DNA of 64,000 nucleotides from Takakia lepidozioides. Taxonomy: Eukaryota; Streptophyta; Takakiopsida; Takakiales; Takakiaceae. The translations under genes were made by a program, and so were the position numbers. The stretch is taken from contig CM060733.1 of assembly GCA_030704615.1 (NCBI GenBank), forward strand, positions 33,604,001 through 33,668,000, read 5' to 3'. The notes under the pieces were generated by a model that was not told the origin of the DNA, did no database searches, and worked only from the letters and a program-made list of their open reading frames with translations. Each line of letters opens with the position of its first letter. The stretch's first letter is position 1. Positions 11,576 through 24,264 of this stretch are shown piece by piece.

Positions 11576-13010
11576 CTAGAAAGCTTCATAACATATTGCC
11601 TCCAGCTTGGCCATGTCTGGTTCAAAAAGCCCAATCACCACATCAATACTTCCGTCTTGCGTGTATGAAGGAATCAATATTGCCAGACCCTCCATTGGAA
11701 TCGTAGGGGGTCCTGCAAAGGTGGGAGTTCCCCACCCAAAGTCCAGCTTGTACAGCGGCAGCTGCACCCAGCTGGTGACAATCATATTTGGGCTCTTGAA
11801 ATTGAGGCAGGGTTCTTCCTCTGAACTTCCAAAAAATCAACAGCTGAACGCATGTACTCAGTGTCTATTCGACTTTCAAAAGCTGTGTAGAACCCCCACT
11901 GGTCATTCTCCTTTATGGCTTGGCTCTTGATTTTTTTCAACGTCTCTGGATCAAAGTGAAGCTTCTTCCTTGACAAAGGGGGGTACGTAGGTGGTACCTC
12001 TGCTTCAGGCTTTGGTGGGGGTCGTTTGTACTCAATGTGATCAAATGTTGGAGTTGGGGGGTCTCTAGGCGTCAATGGTGTGCGATCACGGAGGGGAGGT
12101 GAGAAAGGAAGTCCCTTGCAGGCAGCTGCCCATGCATCCATGAAGTAGCTAGCAGCCACTCCATCTGCCACTTGGTGGTGACGTGCAACTCCCAATGTCA
12201 TCCCTCCACATTTGTACTTGGTGACCACGGCAAGTAACGTCACAGTACTTTTGAGATCCGCAACTACTAGGCTATGAAGACAGAAACCGTCTCCCTCTGA
12301 TGTCTTTCATGAATTGTGAGGAGGCCTGGACAGCTAAAAACGAACGATCTCCACTCAAATGGAAGTTGAGAGTTCCGTTCCATGGCTACAAGATAGCACC
12401 CAAACATCGTGGCATGTACTCCATACTTGCAAAGTCTGAAAGAAAAAACCCCTTGATCAATGTTCAGTGGAATGCAGGGCTCTCAATGTGCCATATACTA
12501 ACAAAGGATTCAGTTCTGGGCTTTCTCTCTGACTGGAGTTGAAAATGTAGCATCCTTTCAATAATACCAGCAACTTGGAGTCAACTATGGAGTACAACTT
12601 AACTGGCGGGAGCGTTTAAACAGAAGGGTCCTTATTCACAAGCCATACCAAGAAAACAAAATTTTCATCTCATTACTCAAGTACCAGGTGAAGGAACAGA
12701 GTACCACCTGGATAAGAAGCAGCTCCTCGACTCTCCGGTTGGGGGGCACCATGTCAAGCAAAATGGGAGATGGATTGAAGGGAAAGATGTCCGTCAAAAA
12801 TCCATCTGCCTCAGCTTCAATAAACACAGCACCTGCATCATTCAGATCGAAGGCGGGCCGACCCGTCTCATCTTTTCCGAGACGACCGGCCCACTCCCTG
12901 TACTCATCCAATGTTTTAGCTAGACCGTCTTCCAGAACGGACGCAGGGGGCGTCGGGGCATCAAAGGCATAGATCACTTGCACAATTACACTGGCAGTTG
13001 CCAAATCCAC
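11576..13010 (-). pseudogene. BAHD acyltransferase (hydroxycinnamoyltransferase-like), decayed
   Basis: BAHD enzymes move acyl groups from CoA thioesters to amines or alcohols. The upstream exon (about 12708-13010) encodes VIYAFDAPTPP and EYREWAGRLG, typical of the agmatine/tryptamine hydroxycinnamoyltransferase branch, and ends ELLLIQ at the conserved BAHD intron site. The downstream exon (about 11782-12250) has KYKCGG and the catalytic HxxxD as HHQVADG. The C-terminus (11576-11785) holds the structural motif DFGWG and ends ICYEAF. Three defects mark it as dead. The sequence jumps from about KKIKSQAIKEN to SRIDTEYMRSAVDF, losing perhaps 75-100 residues. A frameshift near 11790 separates VDFLEV from MIVTSW. 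The first ~40 family residues have no visible exon. The intron acceptor near 12250 is uncertain. Confidence 0.82.
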
Positions 13011-13217
13011 AATGCCCAGAGGCAGCAGGGTCCGAGGACCGGCCCCCAGGGCTCGGTTTCAAGGCTGATTTTTGCACCTGTCACAAGGCATTTGACAGCC
13101 AGAAAAAGGCAAAAAAAAATCTGCCGGTCAAAAGAAAGGCATTGAGAGAAAAAAATGCCTGTCACAGTGAAAGTAAAAAAAAAAAAAAAGCCTGTCAAAA
13201 GAAAGGCAGAAATTTTT

Positions 13218-13420
13218 GATAATTAGGGGTAATTTTATTACTAAGTCCACCCAGGAGAGGCTCACAAAGCCTGACAGGTACAAATTATGAATAGAGAATC
13301 TGCAAGAGATTACTGATAGTTATTAGCAATTTTATTCATAAGTCCACCTAGGAGAGGCTAAAAAAATTACAAATTGTTAGTAGTTATTGTTAATCTTACT
13401 AGGGGAGCCTCACCAAGGCC
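13218..13420. repeat. Short degenerate tandem repeat
   Basis: Three imperfect units contain TAATTTTATTA.TAAGTCCACC.AGGAGAGGCT or close variants, at about 13218-13270, 13318-13362 and 13378-13415. It lies just upstream of the BAHD relic, where that gene's missing first exon would be expected. Confidence 0.5.
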
Positions 13421-14173
13421 AACTGCCCTTCTTTGTGTTTCAAGCCTTAAAACCTCTAGGCTCTCCCTCTTTGTTTCATGTGCGTGCTCCAGCCTCCATT
13501 CTTAGGTTTTTTTTTGTTTGTTTTTTTTTTACAAGGGTATTGAGTAGACGGATATTTGGCTCGGATCCATTTTGGAGAACGTGGGCATGCACTTGCTTTC
13601 CCGTTTCTAGGTCTTTACTCTTGATACACCCTTGTAAAATGCACAATTAAGTAGTGGAGTCTGGCGGCCAAAATGAATTGCTGGTTCAAAACGTTGAGTG
13701 CCTGTTTGACTTGTTCTCCCTTATACCCTGTACCCACAGCCACAGTAGTACCAGAAATTTTTTTCTTGAGTCCCTCTCCTGATCCTATTTCAAAAGCATT
13801 TGTTGTGGAGGTGTCATATTCAAACAACTATACCTAATTCGACACGCCCATCCTGCATGACTCAAAATCTTTACTTACAAACTTACAATCAACTGGCATA
13901 CTGTATTTCCTAGCTCATTGATAAACCAAGAAAATATCTCTCAAAGAAGAGAGGCTTCAGGCAAGTATGAAGAGGTGCTAAAGTCTTATAGTTAGAGAAT
14001 AAGTGGTAGGAATGCTACATGTTTGGAACCCAAGAAAATAGTAAATACAATACCATATGTATCCAAGGACTCGAGCTTTGTGAAGGCTTATTTTGTGCTT
14101 GAATGAGATTCTTCGGTCCTCACAAGTGCACGTTAAACTAGGGGTGTAAGAGCTCGGAGGGGGGGGGTGGGGT

Positions 14174-14886
14174 TTACTGCACGAGAAGAGAGATGAACAT
14201 GTAGAGGATCTCATCGTAGCGTGAGAGGCACCGAGATGAATCAAACCAATCCTCGACTTCTTCGGGAGAGTAGAGATCGGCACCGCGAGGTGGAATGAAG
14301 AGTTTCCATCCAGGAACGTCATGAACCGGTGTACAGGACCATACCAGCCTGAAGCTGTTGTTGCACCCAGGCGCCCAGTGGGGAAGGACCGTCAGTGACG
14401 GCCTTGAGCAGAATTGGAAGAGCAGAGATACAAAGGCTTGCTCGACTCTCTCAAAGTTTCTGCAATTCGTGCCTGCCAATCCTCCGCTTCAAGATCCCTA
14501 TCACCGGACTCTCTGAGCGCTCTGCGGCGATCGAGATTTGCCTGCAGGTATGGGGCTGACCTTGCTCTGATACGAGGTAATCTTGGTGGAGCTCTCCGCT
14601 GGTTGTCGTCCACCTCCTGAAGAACCTGCATGATGACGAAGGGCGGAGGATGGGAAAACAGAGAAGAAAAGGAAGAGAGAAACAGAGCTGGAACCCATGC
14701 TTCAATTCTAAAAGTAGTCCCTGTTCTATATTTGGATTTCCATACTATAATCAATTCAACGCACTGACTGTAGGGCGTGTCCCCATTAGGCCGTAACCGT
14801 AACTGGACCCGGCCCACAACTGGAGGTTCCAGCATGTGTTGGAGCTGCGAAAGTTTAGTCTCGAAGATAAGAGGTAGGTAACACAA
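14174..14886 (-). other. Unrecognised ORF pair, possibly a broken gene
   Basis: Two overlapping minus-strand ORFs, 14392-14886 and 14174-14479 in another frame. The first contains an Arg-rich stretch, APPRLPRIRARSAPYLQANL, and an acidic helix, ESGDRDLEAEDWQARI. The second contains PHWAPGCNNSFRLVW and YSPEEVEDWFDSSRC. The ordered composition of both suggests one former protein interrupted by a frameshift near 14400-14480. I do not recognise the family. A chance ORF pair is the alternative. Confidence 0.3.
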
Positions 14887-15183
14887 TCACTTGTCTTGTC
14901 GACATGCGGGCAGGAGCAAGAATTATTCTATCAGCAACGAGCGGCATGCGAAACGTGGCAGTGCGTGCTGCAGTATCAAGTGACCAAGTATTCGTATATG
15001 AAAAGAGACAACTGTTCACACCATGTCTCTTGGACGCTTTACATCTGTCATTGGCACTCGAGATACTTGTTCGTGCGCGCAGTCTATCAGAATGGGGCCG
15101 TATGACTTTGATTGTCTGAAAGCAGTTTTCGTAAATCAAAAGACTTCTGATCCTCTTCTGATCTTCAATACTCTAACTCTACA

Positions 15184-15655
15184 ATGACTGACTCCATGGC
15201 AGAATGCCACGGACTCATTCTCGAACGATTTGATGGTAAGAACTTCTTCCTATGGAAATTCAAGATGGAGATCATGATTTTAGAAGAGTCGAAGGGTGTA
15301 TGGAATGCTATCTCGAATGAAGATACTAACTAGAAGAGTTTGATGACGATGAAGTAATCAAGGCCTTCGCACAAAACATGCTTGCAAGGCATCGAGGATT
15401 TGCCTAAAGTTCAGGTGATTGAACTCATCTCGAATTCAACCGCAAGCACATAACTTGGATGCTCTTGAAAACATGTGGGAGACCAAGAGCTTGATCAACA
15501 AACTCTTTCTACACGTAAGTCTTCACAAAGAAAATCAATACCCGGTTGGATTGAGCATTGAGTGTCAACCAGGTGATTCACTAGTACTAGCACTTCTCGA
15601 GATGATCAGACTTCTCTTCCTGCTAACTTACACCTAGACTTGGCCTATCGGAGAT
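15184..15655 (+). pseudogene. Ty1/copia gag fragment
   Basis: From ATG 15184 the reading LERFDGKNFFLWKFKMEIM then ESKGVWNAI matches the N-terminus of copia Gag (the 'F.G.NF..WK..M' box). About 100 bp on, in another frame, MWETKSLINKLFLH matches the following Gag helix region ('MWE.L...Y..KS..NKL.L'). In-frame stops after SNEDTN and frame changes show it is dead. No protease, integrase or reverse transcriptase follows and no LTR was recognised, so it is an isolated scrap. Confidence 0.65.
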
Positions 15656-15725
15656 TTGTCTACAATATACATGTATGCAACTGCCTGATTGATTTCAAGG
15701 AGAACTGAGTGATGTTCTCCTCGAG

Positions 15726-16877
15726 ATGAGAGGCATCAACAAGAACAGTCATTCTTACGGGAACTCAAAAATTGCAAAGGCTGCTCTAAAGGAGGCGGTA
15801 TCTAATCTCCTATTCCTAAATGTGACACACGCAAAAATCAAGAAGATCGTACACAAGGTAGTGATAGAGGCATCTGAATCCCTCCCTCGCAAGCCTGTGG
15901 TCTACAACGCATGCTTTGGCGAGTTCGAATTTTCGGAAGCCTTCAAAGCATACGAGTATGAAGATCCCAGTTCATGCACGGACGATGGGTACTCCGTCGA
16001 CCGGACCTTGCTATACGACACGATTTGTGCATTTGGAAAGGCCGTATGTGGTCAGGCGCGGCTGATCGAGCAACACACTCGGTGTGTGTATGTTTATCGG
16101 CTGCATACCGAGCTGCGAGAACTACAACGGCTGGAGGATAACACGACCTTCATGCGCTCTACGGGCCAGATCATTGAACAGCGGATATGGAGCAAGAAGT
16201 TTGGGAAAAATGACGACATCGATCTTTGGACTCTCGTACACTCCGATCGTGTCGACGAGGAATTCATGTCCAACATGTCTAAATGTGCTCTGACCAAGGC
16301 AGCGAATGCTGTGGAGGCAGAACTCTCAAGCCTGCAAAACACAATCACAACCGAGATCGCTGACCTCATGACGGAGTTTGGTGACGAAACTCTGACAGCA
16401 GCCTACCGCTTTCTGGAAGCTGCCCGTCCAGCACCCTACCACATTGCCAAGGTCTGTCAGAAGCTCGAGTCAGGGAAGGGGGCCGCCTTCGAGAAAGCTC
16501 GCAAAGAATGCAAGGACACAATTGTGTTCGCTATGCGCTTTCCAGAGTACTGGTACCTGGATCCTCGTCATCAGCGTCGCGATGCCTTTGGTGATGTTCA
16601 CGGGAATCTGGTCCTGGATGCATATGCATGTGCAGCTTCGATCGTCAAAGGGTGGGTGCTGTTTCCACCTCCCCTCTACCCAGACTTATCCAAGATTGCA
16701 GCCACTGTGCACGAAGCCGTTGGCTTTCTCTTCGCCGGGTCACAGGACTCGCTCTTGAAAGTGGAATGGGTGCCCCAGCTCGCCGACTACCATATCACCA
16801 ACTATGATGGCTTTGAAACAGTGAATTGGGGGTACCAGAACTCGAATGCTGAAGCTGGATTCTACATGACACCCTGA
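15726..16877 (+). CDS. Intact 383-aa ORF with giant-virus-like end motifs
   Basis: A single uninterrupted ORF of 383 codons in a region otherwise full of relics. Residues 57-72 read PVVYNACFGEFEFSEA. Residues about 344-372 include LLKVEWVP and YHITNYDGFETV. From memory, these match the two conserved boxes (V.NACFGGF.LS..A and L.I.E.P....Y.I.EYDG.E.V) of a short uncharacterised protein family common in phycodnaviruses and related large DNA viruses, and in some phages. Between the boxes lie about 270 residues that I do not recognise, including SCTDDGYSVDRTLLYDTICA and a helical segment near 195-260. There is no signal peptide or membrane helix. The base composition looks more balanced than that of the AT-rich flanks. 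The homology is inferred from two motifs only. A captured or novel host gene is the alternative. Expression is unknown. Confidence 0.55.
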   Translation: MRGINKNSHSYGNSKIAKAALKEAVSNLLFLNVTHAKIKKIVHKVVIEASESLPRKPVVYNACFGEFEFSEAFKAYEYEDPSSCTDDGYSVDRTLLYDTICAFGKAVCGQARLIEQHTRCVYVYRLHTELRELQRLEDNTTFMRSTGQIIEQRIWSKKFGKNDDIDLWTLVHSDRVDEEFMSNMSKCALTKAANAVEAELSSLQNTITTEIADLMTEFGDETLTAAYRFLEAARPAPYHIAKVCQKLESGKGAAFEKARKECKDTIVFAMRFPEYWYLDPRHQRRDAFGDVHGNLVLDAYACAASIVKGWVLFPPPLYPDLSKIAATVHEAVGFLFAGSQDSLLKVEWVPQLADYHITNYDGFETVNWGYQNSNAEAGFYMTP

Positions 16878-18041
16878 TGACCAGATGTTTGGAAAGCCTG
16901 CACCAGTCAGTCCAAGAGTGGCGACCATTTGCAAACTTGGAGATCATGAATCTCTGCATCCCCAGAGAAATCTACCAGGCACTAGCGAAGCTCGTGAAGC
17001 CGCCCATGATGATCAAGACCAAGGAAGTAGCTGTTGAATGTGAATGTGGCTTCTGCAGCTTGCAACGTGGAGGTGCGAAACACACTTTTGAATTGGGGCA
17101 AGTCTGAGGTGATATTTTGTGACTGTGCATGAAGTGCACAATGAGGTATTGGGGCCCCCTCCACTGTCACTCTGAATCCGAAAGTTGGTTGGGGGCCTGG
17201 TTTTGGAGGGGATGACATCATTGAAAGGGAAGACACTTCAATGGTGTCATGCTTCGGCTTCCCCCACACAGGTCCAGCTCACTCCAACTGCCGACACAAA
17301 GGTTTCTTCAAAATTGAATGGAAGGCAATGGATGTCAAGAGTACGCACACACACTGCAAGAGTTGTTGCAGCAGCAAATGTGAGCAACTCTTCTTAAGAG
17401 ATGCTTCCCCTCTTTGCTTCAAATCTCACTGCCGAGTTAAAATGCCTTTCACCACTGCATAAGGGAGGGTGTCAGACATATACAACATACGAGTCCATAA
17501 CTCAGTTCTGAACGAGATTCGGCAGGAAGATCCCTGCTTCAATGAACACAAGTTTTGTGGAAATACATAGCACAATGACCACCAGGAGGTTGATGGAGGG
17601 GACAATTTCCCTATCATTGGAGATTACTGGTGCCATTTGAGGGCAAGGACTAATCGATCACAGGGGAAATCAAAATACATACCAACTCTTTTCATGTACA
17701 GAGAGAGGGAAGGAGGCAGTCCCAACCGCAAGAGCAGAACAGACAACAGAAGGAGAGGATGATGCTTCTGGGAGGATGATGCTTCCGAACGACCCAATGA
17801 CAGGCACACCTGGTGGCTCTTGTATCGCACCATGCCTGGATGTACTCATGAGACGTTTGCAGCAGCCTTGGTGCCTGTCATTCCGACCTGACCGGCACTT
17901 GGAAAGAAAGCGACGTTTGTGAAGGGAGTTTACGAGACTTACTATTTTGGAGAGAATGAAACTGCAGCAGGGCAGGGCTGGTGGACTGTTGTCTCACTAG
18001 CAATAAATGATTCATGGAAAACCAATAGAGAAGCCACGCAG
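16878..18041. other. Intergenic, no recognised gene
   Basis: Contains a 76-codon + strand ORF (16877-17107) just after the giant-virus-like ORF, with a Cys-rich patch, ECECGFCSLQRGG, but no known domain. The rest is the 3' flank of the minus-strand transporter gene. Confidence 0.4.
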
Positions 18042-21000
18042 TTAGCGTGGAGATATTTCGAGGAACTTTGCTAAAACTGCATGTCGTCGTCCAAGAGATA
18101 TTGCTACCCAAAGCCATCCCACACACACCTGCAGCACACACATGAATTTAAGGACTCCTTGGTCAAGGAAGAAAGCAGAGAAGGTCAAATAGTGCCACGC
18201 CCTTATCTCTTGTCTGCACTTTGTCAAAATACAGGGGACAAGACAACAGACTAATGCTGGGCTCCAGCTTTAAGAAACAACAGAAGAGAACATACTTATG
18301 TGCTTGATTTGAACCCTGCTCCCTCTCTCAATAGTCCCCACTCAGGGCCTCCTGTGGACTTTCCGATGTCTTTAATTCATCATTCATTCTTCCTCTCTCC
18401 TCTCTCTTCTCTCACATCCATCTTCTACACTCTAAGCAACCCCCATCGCTTTGCTAGTTTCACTACTTTGGAGGAGTTTAAAGAGCGATAGATCACACAA
18501 AATAATCTACAAACTCCTTGCAGAAGCAATTTGCTACTGTGCAGCAATAGTAAGCCAGAGTGCAACAATAAAAACTATCCCATTAGTTGCACATTCAATG
18601 GAAATGGACCCTACCGGCAATGCGCAGATGGCAACAGCTGAAGGCCCCTGCAAAAGCAAGCCTTCCATCACCTTGTAAATACCTGCTGCAGCGGCATCTC
18701 CCAATCTTTGCACAAATGTGTCAATGCACACCTGGACAATCAAGAGAATTGGTATCTCTCATAGACCATACCTCATCCTAAAGTAGCAGAATTTGGATGT
18801 TTGACAGGCAGAATATGGGGAGCAAGAGGGATTGAGCAACCAATGAGGGCACTGATTTCTTTTATGTGACCCTTTCTGTTGTATACTCATTTTGAAACAA
18901 ACCACCAGTAAAAGAGAAACCTGCAGCACAATGACAAACATAACAATGCTGACACTGGTCTAAGCTTTTCTCTGCACAAATTGGTTCACCATTTTCAAAG
19001 AGAGATTGAGAACTATTCACTGACATTCGGGCAGGGCACAGAGGTATTCACCTTGGCCTTATACTTCTCTTCACGAGTAATGACTGTGAAGAGGATCTCC
19101 CTGGCTGGTCTTGTTACAACATAATTGATCAACTGTAAAAAGCACACAACATTGATGTGGCAAGCACTCACTGCACCGATCCTTTTTTATGACATGTCAG
19201 CTTCACAAATCTTGTCCAAAGAGCACCATAACTGAAGATGCTTGTGAATGTTTTTAATGTTTTTTAGGGGTTCCATATCAGGGAGTATTACTTCTCATGA
19301 CCTACTGCTTAAACAATAAGGGATCCTTGGTTGTGTCGTGTAAGAATCTTTCAGCCCGCAAAGAAAACAGACAGCCTCCTGGTTTAATTCCCCCTGAGCC
19401 ATATCAGCTAAAGGTATGATTTTCTTGCCTCCGTTAGCCACAAGAGTGGTCTTTCAAGGATTAAAATTTTCTCTAGTACAAGTATTCTTTACAAAGGCCC
19501 TGGATAGGGGGTGACCCCCCAAGGGGAAGAGGCTCCAATTTATGCTGACTTCAGTCGGTGTTGTCTCTCTCTTCTCTACAATCAAACGACCTAAAACAAT
19601 TGTATAGAACAAAAAACTCATGTAACAAAGCCTTACTTGCGGACCTTGCGAGTGGCCTCAGAGACAGCCACAACCAGTGAGGATGGTGATGTAGCAATTG
19701 AGGTCAAATTCAGGAATGCCACCACAGGTAGTGCACAAAGGGCTGCAGTCACTCCAACCCTAGTTAGAAGCCGCCCCTGCAACCAAATATTATCTCCCAT
19801 TAATATAGCAGCATCTCACATCCTATTACTCTCCAAAGAATGCTAGGCATAATTTGCAGGTCTGAAAGAAAGAAAGAAACTTTATAACATACAAAAGCTC
19901 CCTCAAAGCTGAAATCCCGCAGTGCATTGTCCAACTCTAACTGGCAGCAACACCTCTACAAGAGAGGAGAGAAATCAGGCACTTCCCTCCAAACATTTAT
20001 CAACACTCAAAAGTGGTGCTGTCAGGAAAGTATGCCTGAAGATGTAATAAAATACCGTGACAGTGAGTTGGCCAATGAGGATAACAACAGCAGTCAAACT
20101 GTTGATCTCTGCCAGTAATATTCTCCTTCCCACAGGGTCTTGGACGGTTCCCGCTACCACAGCAGATCTCTGAGCAAAATAATCTGACTTTCTCAGCTGG
20201 CTTCACACTCTTCTCACCATTAAGCATCTTCTGGCTCATCGAGTAGCTAAATCCCAGTACATACACACCTTTTCATACTATGGACTGAACCATCTTTCTT
20301 GTAACTTAACAAAGATACGATCGAAATAATGTTGGACACAGGTAAGACTGTTCTGTCTCTAAGGATCCCCAACCACAGCCAGACACAGTTAGCAGCAAGC
20401 AACCAACACATATCAATCTATTTTCACCCTACTGGTACAGGAGGTTGGAAACATGGAAAAAAAAACATCTCTTCGCTGATTAGCAGTGGAAATTACCTTG
20501 TGAGTATATTTATTCAATTTCTTCTCCACTCTGATGTGAGGGATTTGGGAAACCAGCATTTGTCTTCCGGGTTACTGGTTAGAGGCAGCAAGAGAACAAA
20601 ACTTCTAGAATAAAGATGGAGAGTTCAGCAACCTTCCATGGTAAGCTTCCTACATGGAAATTAAGAAGAATCTAGAACAAGGATAAGGAGATTAGAAAGC
20701 TTCCTATGGAGAGCCAGTAAAGAGCTAGGGAAGCATGTTCAAGTAGGGGTTTTGCATATCCAAGCGAGAAAGTTGGTAAAGAAGGCCAAGGAAATGGTTG
20801 TCCTGTTTGTGAGGGAGGCCAAGGATGCAAGTGCCAAGGAACCAAGTCTGGACAAACCTTCCACTCTTAAGTTGCTGTTCTATGCTCAAGTAATGAGAGA
20901 GAAGGGAAAAGGCCTGGGCACCTCAAAATAGAAGAAGGATGAGATGACAGCTGTCAGCCAAAGGAATGCACAAGCATAAAGGAGGTATGTCGAAGCCAGA

Positions 21001-24000
21001 ATCAGCCGCACACCCTCCAGCATAGCAGAAAGCTTAGCAAGTGGCTGAGTGTCAACGGACTCCTCTGAAAAACTCAAAGACTCTACCGTATCTCCACCTT
21101 TGCTTCCATCATCGCTGCCTTCAATAAACTGTTGACCTTCACTCTCCTTGCTGTTCATGAAACACTGACATTGTGTCAATTTCTATGAAGGAATCAGGGA
21201 TCAATTAGAATTAGACTTAGTATAGCTCCTCCATCCTAGAATAATCAATGTACAGATAACTGCCCCAGTTAGAGTGACAGAAGGATCAGGGAAGTGGCTT
21301 TTTTACTCACAGCGGCTACGTAATTGCTAGAACCTTTCTCTCTCTGTGGTTCCTTGTTGTTTCACTTGTGTCCCTTGGGCTCTCGCAATGTACTCAATTC
21401 CTTTCTTTCTGTCTTTCACTTTCTCACATATTCCCCGGACTCTTTGGCGGCGATACGAGAGACCGTTTTTGGATTTCCCGCATCTCCGGGTTGCTCGCTA
21501 GCATCTCTCACACACTCACATCAACTCTTTGGTTCCCTGTCTCTAAATTGATGTTCATCCCTTCTTTCTTCTTCCTCGGGCTTGCATAGTTGCTGGCCAT
21601 CAGCTGCTATACTCTTTACATGGTGATCCATTGTCCCAATGCTACCTGTACATGTACCTCCCAAGGTTGGGTGGCAGTACTTGACCTAGAAAGGGATACT
21701 GGGTCCAAACCGTCTTCACCAACACTTACAGCACAGCGTGCAGCCAGCTCCATCATAAGTGCTGAGACCAGCAACAAAACTGCAGAACATACAACAAGAG
21801 CATCTGAAGTGTGTCCAGCAATCGTTAAGCTAGTTATGATCAATTTGCTTCTAGCACCCCTACAATCTGTCTCCTTGTATTTCCGTTCATGCTGGAAAGA
21901 CCCAAATCAATCCACGGAACAGGAAAAAGTAAAATACTTGTACAATTCAATACATTCCCTGCTAGGGCCTGTCAGAGACTTAATGGTCCTGGTTGCCTTT
22001 GGCAACTGGCAGCTCTTGGACAGTCACAGACACCATATTACAAATGCTTCTTTTTAGTCTAAATAAATTCAATGATTTAAAAATGTGATATTTGATGATC
22101 GAATAAGATTTAAAAACAAAAAAAAAATTAAAACTTTTGAAGTTTCTTTTCTAATATGTTTATAGCTGCGTGAGGCTACGGCAAATACCGTCTCATGAGT
22201 ACATTCTAATATGTTGGAAATATGTTGAGAACACCAGAGCCCACAATTGACAATTTTAAAGAACTCAGTGAAATGTAAAGTACATGGAATGTGTCATTCT
22301 TCAATCCATAACTGATTAAGCTTTTGTTTCCTTTCCGATGAAGAGAGGTGCATACTTGGTCCAACGCGAGCCATGGCAACAGCCATTAATGACCCAACTA
22401 GCTGACCTAGTGTTGCACCCGCGCCCACAAACCCAAAAAGCCTTAGCCCAGCCTGCCAAGTGACGTAGATGTGGCTGCATCAGTCAAAAATAAGGAAAAA
22501 ATGTTTGCTCTTCACAACCCAGTTTGACCCAGCACACTTCCACCCAAAGAGAAGTTATGAGTATGTGAATCTGGACGAACTTCAATAGTGCAGCAAGGCC
22601 TCTTGAATGTTGTACAAACCTCACTAGTCATAATGTCAGAGAGTCGAGCCCACATTGCTGAAATTGTAAACAGATTCAGTAACGCAATCTGCAACCAGAA
22701 ATTGAATAATGGTCATTACTTTCACCCAAAACATATAAAACATGGCATGTCAACAAATGGGGTGACACATTCCTCGTTCATCCACCTAGATTCAGCACTA
22801 GAGAAAGGCAACAATTTAACTTGTGAGTTGTAACTCTTACGAGCAAGAACAGAACTGCTAACTTTCAATTGCCCAAAGGGTACAGAGATGACGTACAATC
22901 TACCTCATGTATGTGACCCCTGTAGAAGTCGACTTATCAAAAGGACAGCTACATGCAAACTGAGCTATGGACTCGAGGTGTACGGCAATCTGTTGAGACT
23001 AAAAGCGTCTGACAGCACAGGTGAAGCCATATATCAAGTTTCTAGTTTAGAAGAGGGTACTGGAACATTACATGGAAGAACAATAGGCAATGTGATGTAA
23101 TGCCATATAAACTCACCCATAAGAAGAAGCTACCACGCACAGCAATGAACATCCATGAAAGGCTTTGCCAATTGGTGGGATGGACTGAGTTCCTATCGAC
23201 AGCCCCCAAGGCAGCTTCAGCTTTCAAGCCATGCAGTAAGCTTCCAACCTAGCCATCCATCCCTCTCATCAACCTGTCTGACCATAATTCTCCTGCCAGA
23301 TTTGAACACTTAAGACGCAGGACACTCATTCATTTGACACGACGTTCAATTAGTCCAATATATCACTGTGAGAGCTGGTAAAGAGTTCACAATTGGAGAG
23401 GTAACCAAGGATAAAATGAGATAACCACATCCCAGGTAGAGAAGAGCTTTCCAAGATGAAAACAGAGGCAGCAGGACAAAACCTTAATGAAGACGTGGAA
23501 AAAGAAACAGTAAAAGAGGAGGGAAACTAGAAAGAATGCTGTTTCATCAATTAGACAGTCAATCCAAGAGAGCAGGACAAATCGACTACATCCTGTATGA
23601 CAGTGACCAGCAACTCCCCACTGACTTCATCAGTTCCCACCAGAGGGTTCAGATATCTGAGTTTCAGTGTCACCACTGGAAGACTAAGCCAATACATAAT
23701 TGTAGCATTCAAATTCCGAAAAGGCCAGACTTGAAAAACAAGGAAAGGACGAGAAAGAGAGAGAGAGAGAGGGGCATAACCGAACTAAGATAAGTAGGCT
23801 GGAAAAACTCAAAACTATATCTGAACATGTTCCATACTTGAGCCCTAATCTGTTGTTTGAGCTTTAGCCACAACCTTTGTAACTGTTGGCAAAGGAGGGG
23901 CAGGAACTGTGATATACAGGAGGAAGAATAGAATGAGCGAACCACCGAAGAATCTGTACAGTATAACAAGTGCCTGCAAACCAACCAACACCAAAGAGCT

Positions 24001-24227
24001 CTGCCTTAGATGATGTGAGATTGCGCTACAGCAACAGCCAAAGCTCTGTTTTTCATTATCCCTTCGAGGGTAGTTTAGAAAAAGGTATACATGACTGAAA
24101 TGCTGAGAACCACATTTTGCACTAAGCTGGCACATGAAAATGTATCCAGGTCACCTTTTTCAGATCATCAGACTGACTCTTATCCATATGTACTCATAAG
24201 ACGTTGTTTGCACCCACGAGAGAGAGA

Positions 24228-24264
<37 letters not shown>

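Noticed and set aside
11782-13010. Working BAHD acyltransferase gene
   Set aside because: Large internal loss, frameshift before the DFGWG segment and no visible N-terminal exon.
14892-15183. LTR or start of a copia element before the gag scrap
   Set aside because: No TG...CA pair, primer-binding site or second copy could be found.
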